A DNA stretch of 64,000 nt, from assembly GCA_025642075.2 (NCBI GenBank), contig JAODUO010000070.1, positions 331,001-395,000 of the forward strand, read 5' to 3'. This document shows, piece after piece, positions 35,001 through 46,318 of this stretch. The first letter of the stretch is position 1; each line of letters begins with the position of its first letter. Below the pieces are notes generated by a model. That model saw only the letters and a program-made list of their open reading frames with translations. It did not search any database and was not told where the DNA came from. Source of the DNA: Ridgeia piscesae (taxonomy: Eukaryota; Annelida; Polychaeta; Sabellida; Siboglinidae). The position numbers and the translations under genes were made by a program.

Positions 35001-36011
35001 ATCCTTGTCACCACACTTATTCTCGTCCTCAAGCGAAGGAAAAAGTAAGTAGAGCATTAATTATGACTGAAAACAATAAATTATTAAAAACTTAACTTTT
35101 TTTCACTAATCACATATAAACCATTTAATATAATATATAAACAATTCTGACTTGATGGTAAATTGTTCATCAACACTGAGTATCTAACTCACAAGGTTTT
35201 ATTTAACCTGGTGGTTATTTATTGATATATTCTATCCCATTTAGTTTGACACTGGTTTTGGCTTGATACCAAAAAAGAACATCCAGGGTAAATTTATATC
35301 TTGTTTTCTAGTTTTCAAAGAACACTGACTAAAGAAGGAAATGTAGGGGTGTCTTAGCATGCTAATTCATGCAGAAAAACCATGTCACCAATGAAAATGT
35401 TTTCATACAAACAAATTAGTCCTAAAAGTATTGCATACATAAAAACATACTATTTGCAAATAATGTTAAATTAAAAATAATCTATAATAACATCTAAGCA
35501 TGACTTTCTACATCAAGTATAATCAATAAAATTGCACACATGATCACCAGAAATAATTTATTTTTCTTTTAATTGCAATACCTTTGACATTTCCCACAGG
35601 CAATCGACCAATGAGATCGCACAGCCTGTTGATGACCTGGCCAATGGGAATGGAGTTGTGTACGCATACGTGAGAAACATCCCTACTCATTACGACAACA
35701 CAAGTACTCGCACTGCTATAGACCAACCTCCGCCTCCCGCCAGAAAGAAATCAAAGAAAAAGAAAGAAGACACTGACCACGGGTCAAAAACAGAGGACAT
35801 TTACTCACAGCCCAACAAGCCGAGGCGGTCAAGCCACAGAAGCGAAGCCAGACACAGCAAATCAGAAACAAAAGACAATGAGGATGTGTATTCGAAACCA
35901 ACCCTGCCACCAAAGAGTCCCCATATGTCTGTAGACTTGACATACGCCACACAGATCATTGATAATGAGTTTGAGTTTATAGAGAATAATCTCTACTCCG
36001 GCCAGATCTAG
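30502..36011 (+). CDS. Gene 4: CUB-like type I receptor with SH2/SH3-ligand tail
   Basis: Exons 30502-30562, 32292-32642, 33008-33280, 34954-35044 and 35600-36011 join to 1188 nt, or 395 aa, with phases 1,1,1,2. Signal peptide about residues 1-17. CUB-like domain 22-137 with CVC, CPW, CCG and PSSG. Cys linker and Thr/Lys/Pro stalk about 139-228. TM helix about 230-253 followed by a KRRKK-type stop-transfer. The tail (260-395) is unlike that of genes 1-3. It has Y280/Y282 (YAYV), two EDxYSxP motifs at Y327 and Y356 that fit YxxP SH2 ligands, two PxxPx(R/K) SH3 ligands (302-307, 359-364), a Lys-rich block and LTYATQ (Y374). Role inferred: a surface receptor that recruits adaptors. It is the intact sister of gene 3; intron 1 is longer here because of inserted retroelement-like sequence and a (TA)n tract. 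Confidence 0.82.
31760..31815 (+). mobile_element. Possible non-LTR element 3' tail
   Basis: AATAAAGT followed by tandem cttttgaat units, a type of short-repeat tail seen on many LINE/SINE 3' ends. No coding part is recognisable upstream. Confidence 0.35.
31926..31997. repeat. (TA)n microsatellite
   Basis: About 36 perfect TA units in intron 1 of gene 4. Confidence 0.98.
32010..32098 (+). mobile_element. Possible SINE/LINE end with (ATT)n tail
   Basis: A short unique segment ends in aataaagttc and at least six ATT units. Gene 3 lacks it at the equivalent place, so it inserted after the duplication or was lost from gene 3. Confidence 0.35.
32292..32642 (+). CDS. Gene 4 exon 2: CUB-like domain
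   Basis: 351 nt, phase 1-1, almost identical to gene 3. Same competing donors: GTTTGT in frame and GTAAGT four bases later. Confidence 0.84.
33008..33280 (+). CDS. Gene 4 exon 3: linker and Thr-rich stalk
   Basis: Phase 1-1, donor G|GTGAGT. Starts SQCG, then a longer Thr/Pro/Lys tract than gene 3, consistent with codon-repeat length change in the stalk. Confidence 0.8.
34226..34312 (+). repeat. Single-copy counterpart of the gene 3 86-bp unit
   Basis: Contains tcactggacatctctgtcc, an aacaaaac core and an aatgactacc flank matching the gene 3 array and its flanks. Only one copy is present, so this is likely the ancestral state. Confidence 0.75.
34954..35044 (+). CDS. Gene 4 exon 4: transmembrane helix
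   Basis: Acceptor ttcgtag, donor AA|GTAAGT, phase 1 to 2. Hydrophobic helix then LKRRKK. Confidence 0.87.
35600..36011 (+). CDS. Gene 4 exon 5: adaptor-binding type tail
   Basis: Acceptor ttcccacag, phase 2, ends TAG. Charged and probably disordered, with duplicated EDIYSQP and EDVYSKP motifs, a PPPPARKK motif and TLPPK. Confidence 0.85.
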
Positions 36012-36206
36012 CCATATCTCAGTGGCCAAATGTACAACATCAGTTGTACAAATGCATTGTCTGGAATCACTTTTGTACAGTGACAGTTATCACATTGAAT
36101 ATACAATATACACTGTACTGCCTCTCACGATGAATCCAAAGAAATACTAACAGCACAGGAGAACATTACAACAGTATCAATGATTCCGAAAGATCATGGA
36201 GCCAGT

Positions 36207-36257
<51 letters not shown>
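36207..36257. repeat. (TA)n microsatellite
   Basis: Perfect TA repeat in the presumed 3' UTR of gene 4. Confidence 0.97.
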
Positions 36258-36262
<5 letters not shown>

Positions 36263-36426
36263 ATGTTATAATGGTTACCTATCTATCTCTCTCTATGAGA
36301 TATAACAGTTTGACATTTCATGTAATATGTATGTACACACATGGACATCAACCAAATATGAATCTCCATTAGCTAAGGGTTGTTAAAAGTTTCAGGAATT
36401 GTATCTGACTGCCAGATGTAAATAGT

Positions 36427-36432
36427 AATAAA
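36427..36432 (+). terminator. Candidate polyadenylation signal of gene 4
   Basis: AATAAA about 420 bases after the stop codon. Confidence 0.45.
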
Positions 36433-38331
36433 TCGCTCACAATATTACATATGTTTTCTACAATCATCACAAGCTACATAAATAATCCACTGGTAAACTT
36501 GGAGCATTTTATGGAAGTTTTGAAAAAAAGTGCTAAATTTATGCCATATATTATTTCAAAGACATTGTAAAACTTAACTCACAATATGGATTCCTAACAT
36601 AAAGGATTAGCTATTTTGCAATACCTGTTCTTAAATTGTCTATAGATATAAGGAACACTGAAACATGTTTATTACAGTGAGTGTTCACTGAAACTGATAT
36701 TAAAATGTACTATCACGTAGTATACATTTAGGATTCACACAGAGCAGATGTTTCAAAGAAAACAATATGGCTGCCTTTAATGACAGATGTGTGCTGGCAA
36801 ATTGTTGGCAATCCTAAGATGTGTTCTTGGCCACACAATGGGCATTGTTCTTGTTCGATTACTTCATTACTGTGTTGTTTCTGTTCTTGTTTTTGTGTTA
36901 TTTATGTGAGCCGAGTCGTTTGGTGTAAGTAAAATTATTCATGGCAAGTTTTTAAAGTATACAGACTCAGTCAATTGACCTACCTAGGAACAGTACAAAG
37001 TGGCTGTATAATATTAATACAAAGGAAAGGCATTCCTTATGTTTAATTAAGGTACTAACACGCACACAAGCACAATTGAGTTATTATTCTCTATGTTTAT
37101 TCCCCCTTTAATTGAAGCAGTTTGCTTTGCAAGTATGTCATGACTGAACACTGGTAAACTCTACTAATAGTTGTATATGAATCATCAGTGTGACATGAAT
37201 TTAGAAAACACCAACATCAAAGAGTTTATTTTATTGCAAGGTTTAACAGTGGTAAAATATGACCACACCCACCACTAAGCACCTGATAATAATTACTGAA
37301 AATTTCAAGTTTCTATATTTTAGTGAGATGGCTAACAGAAGTCACTCTCCTGTAGCCTTGTGTATGTTTTATGTTACTCTCTGTTACTGTTTTTATTATA
37401 ATAAATTATCTATACATTGTATTTGCATATAGAACTATTGTTGATTTCATATACAATTTACTATACTTTATACATATATTTACTGTAAATTATATTTATG
37501 CACACATTATGTACTATATGCATACATATGCAAACATGATCGATGCCAGTTCGGATGGCATTTTTGACTTGGTAATTTTTCATAAACATACAAGAACATT
37601 TCTTGTTATCAGTTGCCATGACTACAAGGCTTATTCTTAAAACATTCTGATATCATTATATATGATTTTACATTTTGAGGATGAGACAGAGAAGGTATGT
37701 CATAAACTGGATACATCACATATACACAGTTGAATCCCGCTTGATGATCCCCTCACTATTACAGCCAACTTGCAATTAAAGTCACCCTCCTCCTGAGGCA
37801 GTCCAACATTATTTTCCGAAATGAAGAACAGGAAATTAGTCTTGCTAATGTGGTCACCTCACGATTCAGGTCACTTTTGCCCGGTCCCAATGATGGTCGT
37901 AATTCCATTGTACTATGTATCTATGAATAATAAAAAAATTACTATAAAGACATCCTGGTGTTTGGGATAATTTTATAAAATCTTCACATCGAATGATCAT
38001 TATCAAACAACATTCCACCTCCCAATATAGGAGAGCTCTCCAGATGCACTGAACTATATCCTAGATAATTATAAAACAACTGGCGAACATCGATGAGACC
38101 AGACAAATTAACCACCAGTCAACTATGCGCAGTCGACACGTGCCATCTGTGTCGACATATGTCACCTAACAATGAGGACATCATTACCCTCATTACGCAC
38201 AAATTGTCACCAATAGCTGTGGTGACATCTGGCACTGGACGACACCTGGCTGCAGCTATGTGACAGTCTGTGTTGTCGCAGTGTCACATCCGAGTGAGTC
38301 TGTGTGTCTGTCATCACATCTAGAGGCAGAG
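36433..38331. other. Intergenic region, genes 4-5
   Basis: AT-rich, with no exon, repeat array or RNA gene that I can support. The 5' UTR and promoter of gene 5 should lie at its right end; an A/T-rich TATAAAA at about 38073 is a weak candidate only. Confidence 0.5.
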
Positions 38332-38404
38332 ATGGCACAACTATGGGACGTCATCGCTGTCTTGCTGACACTGAGACATTATGGGACACTGACACAAGCT
38401 CAAG
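38332..38404 (+). CDS. Gene 5 exon 1: signal peptide
   Basis: ATG in a good context (gagATGG), hydrophobic VIAVLLTL core, donor G|GTAAGA in phase 1. Confidence 0.82.
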
Positions 38405-41400
38405 GTAAGAGCTAAACAAATGTCTCCATTCTGATGTTAGTAAACAATTATTTGACTTTTTACATGAGAAAAAAACAGAAAATTTGTTGTTAATGTTTAT
38501 AGAAAAAAACGAATCTAACCTAGGTTGTAAAAGCACAAAAGAAAGGAAGTTTATCCAATTGAAATGAAGCACAATGTAAACCCATAAATGCATTTAATAA
38601 TTTGGTTCCTTTGTAATAAGAAATAAACTATCAATCTTTCTTTGTTCACAAAAATAATATGGGGAAATAAAATTGGCAATGATGTAAATAAACTGCAAAA
38701 TACATTCATAAAAATGCACAAACTATATTGCAGCTTCATTTATTAAAATATAAAACAAAACAAAAATATACGCAATTCAAAATGTTCATCAAACAGCTAT
38801 TAAAAATGATATCTAAAAACATACTTCATCAATCCTTAAACATCTTTCGTGGATCTTTCTCAGTTTCTTATCCACAATAAAATAAAGTTTAAATAAAAAA
38901 TAACCACAATTAGATTTTTTAAATAAAAAACCACAATTTACATTTTCAGATCTTCAGAAGGTCAGCCAATGTTTCATGGGTCAAGGCATCCCCCGGGTGA
39001 CATTCTCATGTCAGCCAGGTCACATGCTCTATCTGCACCGGGCCTTCCATGGTATTGCCCTCCCTGCGAGTCGGACCCCTGCCCAGACGTGTCGGTCACC
39101 CCCTGGTCAGCCCGCGACCAACTGCTCCTTCTGCCCAGGAGACTGTGTGGACGAATCGATGAACCTCGTCTACGACTGGTCAACATGCATGGGCAACAGG
39201 TCGTGTGCACGCACTGTCATGCAGTCCTATATCCCCGCATGTCCAGGGGCTGATAAAGTCAGTGATTATCTGCAGGTGGATTACAAGTGTCTGCCGAGTA
39301 AGTCAATCTCCAGATTTCACCTGATGATCATATTTTTGTGGTAACCCAAACTTTAAAATGTTAACTATTTTAATAGTATTCACAGGAAGAGTTTATCGTT
39401 TTGATTAAATTAATTGTTAAAAAGTCTTTGTGTGCATTAACTGAAGAATGATAAAATGTTGATTCAATAGAATGGCTAAACATACATGCATTTATTGAAA
39501 CATGGCTAAAATCTTCCCAGACAAGTCAGGAGTAAGTCTAAATGATTTGTAGGAAATGTATACAACTTGTCTCAGCTCAAAAATCATTTAGCAAAAATGT
39601 CCACCCCATTTGTGCACTTATATATTCACGCATGCATGCATGCATGCACGCATGTAATTTTGGAAAAAAGTTTCAGAAACATTACTACATTATTTTAAAC
39701 ACCATATGGCATACTTAATACAAACGTTATTATACAAACACTATCAATGACACCAACGTAACCCCAGACTTTTATTTCCCGCAGGAGCAAAGATGATCAA
39801 CGTGTGCAATACGGTACAGAAGCAGATGTCTGAAGGATTCCTGATGTCTCCCAACTACCCCGGCCACTACCCCCCGAACAAGGACTGTCTGTGCACCCTC
39901 AGGACAAATCGCTACAAATCCCGCCTCGTTCTCAGTTTCTACGATCTGCTGCTCGAGACGAAGGGAAGTCACTGCCGTGCTGATTGGCTGATGCTGCGGC
40001 AGAACGGGGAGAAACACCGGCACTGTGGCGCCATCTTGACGGGGACAAAGACAATTGTGTCAGAGGGGAATGCAATCGGTCTGCAGTTTCACTCGGATGG
40101 AAATGACACAGCGACACAGACGTTCCAGTATTTCACACGACGTCTCAAGGGATTCTGGGTACACTTTAAAGGTAAACACAGTCGTTTATAAATTTAATTT
40201 ACCAGTAAAAATTCCCACCCACCAATTGGCGCTACCTACACACAAACACAGAAGACGGTTTCCCAAAGTGTTTGTATACAATGTAAACAAACATCAGGTA
40301 AATTTTAACCTTTCTGCCATTTATATTATGTAAATGTCTTCATATAGGTGAAAGATTTATGTGCTTCCAAACAATCACAGATAATATGACTGATGTTGCA
40401 TACAATCAACTAGTGTAAATCCTAAGACATGTAAAATCCCTCGACCAAAAGGGAACTTCAATGTGGAGTGATGGCTATTGGAAGGGTTTAGTGTCGAGAA
40501 AGAGCAGTATAATGACACTCATTTACCGAACCCAACAATTGCCAATGTACAACAGGCTATAAGGAGGAAGAACTCTTTCCAAACTCTACTTTCTCTACAT
40601 TATGTCCTTACAAGAATGTCGGCTTCCAACTGCTGTTATGATAATAGCTGTGTTTCTTTCCACAATACTCTCAGATGATAGACGTCAATAGGAGCATGTC
40701 TGCATAATGGTGTCTTCTCATATGGAAATTGCAACTACTTCACTAAAACCAACTTGCCAAACAATTTGGTTGCACAGCATGAGGAAGTAAACAAATGGTA
40801 GGAAGTAATAACAGCAATCTATTTCAATTTTTTTTTAAAGTATATTTACATCATGCAGGATGGGAAGTTAAAAAATTATACTATTTAACTGTTATTTGAA
40901 TATGTTTATTCACAGCTGAGTCAGAGGACATGATCCAGGTAAACTGTCGAAGTCTGACCTCAGCGGACACCGAGGTACAGGAGATCATGACAGATGACAG
41001 CAACTACTACAGAGACTTGGGCAGAGTCCCTACAACCCCCTCCCTCCATCCCACCCTTCCCACCACCCCCACGGACGAGACAGTCACCCTGGAGGGAGCA
41101 ACTCCCCCTGGCAAGGGGAACGCAGGGGGTGAATACCAGGTGGAGGAGATCCTAGTTCGAGGGAATGGAACCAAGATGAAGACGGGAGCCGAGAATCAAA
41201 GTAATGACTCTACATTAAGTCAGACTCCTACAATAATAACATTCTTTGCTGTCTGAATACATAAGTTACAGAGAAATTATTCACAGCACCTTGTGCCAAT
41301 ATATATATATATATATATATATATAATCTGATATCTAATGAATGTGCGATATGGTTATACATGTTAAAAGAAGCATTTGGTCATTTACAAGTTTATAAGC

Positions 41401-41656
41401 CAAAGTCCATTGTTTCAACAATTTAAACAAATGTAGTCACTTTTTATTAACACAATTCACGCCTTACAGATTTTGATATTGAAAGCTATAGCAGTTGAAG
41501 AAACAGTTATAAAAGCTTTAGAAAACCGTGAATGTATCGGTGGTCATGATTGGTGGATCTGTTTCAGGTGGGACCCAGCCGTCGACCAATGACACGCCAG
41601 CTTGCAGCATCAGTGCTTTGCTTCTAATGGCCGTGTCTCTCTACTTGTTCTCATAA
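38332..41656 (+). CDS. Gene 5: secreted-face SUEL lectin-CUB protein, GPI-anchored type
   Basis: Exons 38332-38404, 38950-39297, 39785-40171, 40916-41200 and 41568-41656 join to 1182 nt, or 393 aa, all internal introns phase 1. Signal peptide 1 to about 22. SUEL/Gal_Lectin-type domain about 30-138 with ten cysteines and the closing motif DYLQVDYKC. CUB domain about 145-268 with the family hallmark SPNYPGHYPP, then CLC, and Asp/Leu positions of the canonical fold. Linker VNC, then an acidic and Pro/Thr stalk. The last exon gives a polar stretch (STNDT) and a hydrophobic C-terminus of about 15 residues ending at the stop with no tail, as in GPI-anchor signals. SUEL domains bind galactose or rhamnose in known members; specificity here is unproven. 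It lacks any cytoplasmic signalling part, unlike its neighbours. Confidence 0.84.
38950..39297 (+). CDS. Gene 5 exon 2: SUEL-type lectin domain
   Basis: Acceptor cattttcag, donor A|GTAAGT, phase 1-1. Ten Cys; CMGNRSC and YLQVDYKC match the conserved second half of Gal_Lectin domains. Confidence 0.83.
39785..40171 (+). CDS. Gene 5 exon 3: CUB domain
   Basis: Acceptor ttcccgcag, donor G|GTAAAC, phase 1-1. GFLMSPNYPGHYPPN is a classic CUB start, followed by CLC, LVLSFYDLLLE and a closing aromatic strand (FWVHF). Confidence 0.9.
40916..41200 (+). CDS. Gene 5 exon 4: linker and stalk
   Basis: Acceptor ttcacag, donor A|GTAATG, phase 1-1. Starts with an acidic AESED stretch and the VNC linker, then acidic and Pro/Thr-rich sequence. 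Confidence 0.78.
41299..41325. repeat. Short (TA)n repeat
   Basis: AT dinucleotide repeat in the last intron of gene 5. Confidence 0.9.
41568..41656 (+). CDS. Gene 5 exon 5: GPI-type C-terminus
   Basis: Acceptor tgtttcag. Polar spacer with Ser/Thr/Asn/Asp (candidate omega site near N372), then ISALLLMAVSLYLFS and TAA with no basic tail. Confidence 0.75.
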
Positions 41657-41839
41657 CAGGCCAGAGCAAAGACACATCTCAACACATGATGCCTCACATG
41701 TGAGTCATCATATGATGGATGGTACGGAGGTTGCATGTTGAAAACATTCAAGACAACAACCCGTTCATCTCGGAATTACGACTTCAGAACGGAATCTTTT
41801 AAATGACAGTATCAGAGGCGACACTTGACAGCTTTGGAA

Positions 41840-41845
41840 AATAAA
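41840..41845 (+). terminator. Candidate polyadenylation signal of gene 5
   Basis: AATAAA 184 bases after the stop codon. Confidence 0.5.
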
Positions 41846-42520
41846 ACTGTTCAAACATTTCACATGAAGTCATGATTATTTCAACTTATATCACATGTAA
41901 CAACACAAGATAAAATGTTAAGAAAGTAACTAATATATTACATTAGATAGTTGACTGTTGCTGTAAATCTATTGATGTAAGAAATGCCTGCTAAAAGTTC
42001 AAGGAACAACATTGAAATTCCTCTTGTGGCTTGTTTAATGTACCAATGCGGGGGACTCTTTGTCCAAGTTCCTTATAACACGAGCCTACCATGCTCTAAG
42101 ATCTGTCTAACAACACACATAATGGAAGGTTTCAGTGTCACTTCACACACTAGAACACTACCTCCATTCACACAACACACCTACACAACGCAGGTGTTTG
42201 CACCCCGACACATCAAAGCATCATGCTAATTTGCCCCAACACTCTAGATTATTTACAACAATGTTTTCACTGGACTCTGCCGAACAATGCATCATTATAT
42301 TCCTGTTGGGTGACATACCGGGTACTTAAAGGGGCGTAAACGTACCTGACTCAAATATGCAAGGGTACAAAGAATATGGTCTAGAAGGGGATAAAGAGAA
42401 ATGAAGGCCAAGACAGCCATGTTGTCCTTAGTTATTTAATATTTAATAATAAATACAAATTGTGAATTAAATGTGCACCCAGTATGGAAACTGTACTAGC
42501 AATGCTCACACAACTCCTCG
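41846..42520. other. Intergenic, nothing recognised
   Basis: Plain AT-rich sequence with short uninformative frames. Confidence 0.55.
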
Positions 42521-43205
42521 GAGTAAACCCCCTCCCTCCATCTCTCCCTCCCTTCATCCTTCCTTCCTGCCCTCTCCCTCCCGCTTCACCCCTCCATCAA
42601 TCCAGCCTTCCCTCTAATCCACTCATCCCCTTTCATCAAACTGTACATCTTTCCTCCTCTCTCTGTCCATTCCTACCCCTCCTTTTGTCCTTCCTCCCTC
42701 CCGCCATCCTTTCATTCCTTCTCCCTCCCTCCATCCCTCCTTTTGTTCTCCCCCTCCTTCCTTTCATTCTTCCTCCCTCCTTTTGTTCTTCCTCCCTCCC
42801 TCCTTTCATTCTTCCACCCTCCCTCCTTTTGTTCTTCTTCCCACCCTCCATCCCTTGCTCCCTCTCTCCTTTCATTCTTCCTCCCACCCTCCATCCCTTG
42901 CTCCCTCTCTCCTTTCATTCTACCTCCCACCCCCCATCCCTCCCACCCTCCATCCCTTGCTCCCTCCCTCCTTTCATTCTTCCTCCCACCCTCCATCCCT
43001 TGCTCCCTCCCTCCTTTCCTTCTTCCTCCCACATTCCATCCCTTACTCCCTCCTTCCTTTCCTTCTACCTCCCACCCTCCATCCCTTGCTCCCTCTCTCC
43101 TTTCATTCTTCCTCCCACCCTCCATCCCTTGCTCCCTCTCTCCTTTCATTCTACCTCCCACCCCCCATCCCTCCCTCCCTCCATCGCTGCCCCCTCCCTT
43201 CTTCC
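42521..43205. repeat. Polypyrimidine minisatellite (about 43-bp units)
   Basis: Almost pure C/T on this strand, built from tccatcccttgctccctct and cctttcattcttcctccca segments repeating at about 43 bp. The strand asymmetry could favour triplex (H-DNA). It accounts for a 350-codon artefactual frame. Confidence 0.93.
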
Positions 43206-43308
43206 TTGTGTATTGCAACAACTGCAACACACAAATACAGAATGGAATATGTCCCTACCATTAGCACAACTTGCAGTGATAAATGCCTACACGGCTCCTA
43301 GTCTGACA

Positions 43309-43309
<1 letters not shown>

Positions 43310-43385
<76 letters not shown>
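43310..43385. repeat. T28-A48 homopolymer inversion
   Basis: 28 T followed directly by 48 A, a perfect A/T palindrome. It may be two poly(A) tails in opposite orientation or a sequencing/assembly join. Confidence 0.95.
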
Positions 43386-43388
<3 letters not shown>

Positions 43389-43639
43389 TGCCCACAACGG
43401 GGGGGTCAGATATAAAAGGGGTTTACTGTACACTTCAAATGACCGCAAAAGAGAGAGGCTTTATATTCGCTGTGTGAGGTGTGACTCGTGTCACACTAAT
43501 ACAACTTGTTTCTGTCCCTTCTATGTATCCTGCTAATTCAGAGAGAGAGATATTATTATCTGCCCCACCCAGGGCCAGAGTTACAAAGAGACAATGAAAG
43601 TGGGCCATAATGGATGGTGTGAGATGGCGGCCAAGGAAC

Positions 43640-44013
43640 ACACACGGAGGGGTTGAACCACACACGGAGGGGTTGAACCACACACGGAGGGGTTGAACCA
43701 CACACGGAGGGGTTGAACCACACACGGAGGGGTTGAACCACACACGGAGGGGTTGAACCACACACGGAGGGGTTGAACCACACACGGAGGGGTTGAACAC
43801 ACACGGAGGGGTTGAACCACACACGGAGGGGTTGAACCACACACGGAGGGGTTGAACGACACACGGAGGGGTTGAACCACACACGGAGGGGTTGAACGAC
43901 ACACGGAGGGGTTGAACCACACACGGAGGGGTTGAACCACACACAGAGGGGTTGAACCACACACGGAGGGGTTGAACCACACACGGAAGGGTTGAACCAC
44001 ACACGGAGGGGTT
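43640..44013. repeat. 22-bp minisatellite
   Basis: About 17 copies of a 22-bp unit (cacacacggaggggttgaac core), nearly invariant apart from a few substitutions and one 20-bp unit. Intergenic between genes 5 and 6. Confidence 0.97.
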
Positions 44014-44114
44014 GGAACTGAGAAGTGAACGGAACATACGGAAATGTTTGGAGTGATGAATTCAGAGATTGGAACAAACATGTAATTTCTTCCAATGTAT
44101 ATAATTATAAATGA

Positions 44115-44117
<3 letters not shown>

Positions 44118-44163
<46 letters not shown>
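44118..44163. repeat. (TA)n microsatellite
   Basis: Perfect TA repeat in AT-rich intergenic DNA. Confidence 0.97.
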
Positions 44164-44165
<2 letters not shown>

Positions 44166-45067
44166 GTGTATAATTTCATACATATATATACATATATTAT
44201 ATATGACATTTTATTTTCCAATCTCTGTCTATTATCAATATATTATAATTATATTATATATAATTATATATGTTGTTAGACAAATATTATTGATAATATA
44301 TATATGGTATATGTCTAAATATATTTAATAATGTATGTTTGATAACTTGCTAGTCCAATTACATTTAAATATGACACTTACTAACAAACATAGAATAGGA
44401 TTTGTGGTGTTACCCTACTTGCAAGTTAAAAAAACATTCCTGGTGAATTCTATTGTAAGATAAAAAGTAATGTCAAACTGATATTAAATGACAAAACAAT
44501 TTCTTTGTTGGCTAATAGCAGTTAATGTCATGTTTTGTTTCTAACTTACAATTTGTTGTACAAATTTAATGTTCAAACTTAATAAGTTAAATCACTGATG
44601 CTGCATTAAAAACAAAGACAGTGATGATTTTGATAAGCATGGCTCTTCACCAGGGCCTTTCTCATCTCTAAGACATTCGATTAGTAACCAGCGCACCAGA
44701 TGGCAGCAATACAAGTAGTTTTTGTGCCACAGATGTTTGTAAGCTAGTATAGTACAACTTAATAGATTTAACATCATATCAACTTGTTTTATGGGAATTT
44801 AAGTTCACGGCTCACCCTATTGCACCACACAACTGCTAAAAAGTAATGCCATAATAATATGTTGTATTTAAAGATGTGTTATAAAAAACACATCTTTATC
44901 ATTTTGCAACACACAGAAACACACTGTCTTGCTGACGTAATTATTTTAATCACTGAGCTCTGCACAAATTAATTGTCTGACAATTAAATCAATTCAGTAA
45001 CCTCACACATCAATTTGTGTGTTATAATTATGTGTCCATACTGATGTTTTGTTTGTTGGTTTGTGTT

Positions 45068-45137
45068 TTGTGTGTGTGTGTGTGTGTGTGTGTGTTGTGT
45101 GTGTGTGTGTGCGCGCGCGCGTGCGTGCGCGCGTGTG

Positions 45138-45168
<31 letters not shown>

Positions 45169-45330
45169 ACGTGCAGTGTATGTATGTATGTATGTGTGTG
45201 TATGTATGTGTGTGTATGTATGTGTGTATATGTGTGTAATGTGTAATACTGTGTATATGTGTGTAACATATGTGTATGCATACATGTGTATGTGTGTGTA
45301 TGTGTGTGTATGTGTTTGTCATGCAAATGT
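45068..45330. repeat. (GT)n-(GC)n-(GTGC)n-(TATG)n compound microsatellite
   Basis: Alternating purine-pyrimidine tract passing from TG to CG-rich to GTGC to TATG units. Strong Z-DNA potential, especially 45068-45175. Confidence 0.95.
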
Positions 45331-46242
45331 ACATTAATGCATGCATGTTCAGGTGTACAGATATAATTGTGTGAAAATCGTGTGCACTTTAAATGTTTTA
45401 CACAAGTCTGGCATCATGACACAACCGCTATGGTATACCACATACAATGTATAACCTAACTCAGAAACTGATAATCAGCCATGTAAACTTATTGGTCTCA
45501 TTCATGAAGTCCATGCGATACAACACAAAATATAAAAAGCATCACATTCAAAAGCCCATTCCAACATTTGCTGACAAGTTGGTGACACTGTCTGCTGGAA
45601 CTTATGAGAGTTGCCAGTCCAACAAAAGGTGACAATCGCATCTTCTGAACTAGCAGTAGTTAAAAACTTCTTCATAATGACTGCTTTTGCCTGCAGCTAG
45701 GACCACACATGGTGACAAAGTTGGGCAGTAGTCTCATTAAATGATTTAGTGCAATTATCCAATTGGGGAACAATTAATTGATCTTTGAAACCATCTGTCA
45801 ACTAATGAGTGGACAATTGGGAGAGTGGACAGCAACACAGCCAGCAGTTGTCACACTTAGTGCTACAGATTGGATCTGTCACACTCAGAGCCTAGGACAG
45901 TGATCTGTCAGGGGGAAGTTTGGGCAAAAAGAACACTTTGATTACTGGAAATAAGGAGTTTATCATGTGGATGTGCACTGCAGACAAAGTGGTATTTTGG
46001 CTTTGGATCTAAAGACACATCTGGTGAGACAATTGGTGACAGCGTCATATGATGTGACACATGAAACTATCACAGAGAGGGCACTCCATGTTGCTCAGAA
46101 AAGACTGTCATAACTTTTAGATTGCATCACGATTAGTCAGTGTGGAACAAATTCACAGATCTTACCATGAATGTCGGCTGATCAAGGGGAAAATTGTTGA
46201 CATAAGAGACTGAGGCAGTGTACACGACATTGTGAAGCAACC

Positions 46243-46318
46243 ATGACTGATCAGTATATACGGAAGGTGATTTTCGTGGTGGTACTTCAGACATTGCAAG
46301 CAGGACTTGCACTTTCAG
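46243..46318 (+). CDS. Gene 6 exon 1: signal peptide
   Basis: accATGA context, core [10 protein letters not shown], small residues before donor G|GTATGT, phase 1. Confidence 0.78.

Larger units (their letters stand above)
44014..46242. other. Intergenic region, genes 5-6
   Basis: Contains a (TA)n tract at 44118-44163 and the GT/GC/TATG tract at 45068-45330. No supported exon. Confidence 0.55.

Noticed and set aside
42484..43536. 350-codon Ser/Pro/Leu-rich frame ending in poly-Lys
   Set aside because: Generated by the polypyrimidine tract and the T28-A48 run; no splice or domain support.
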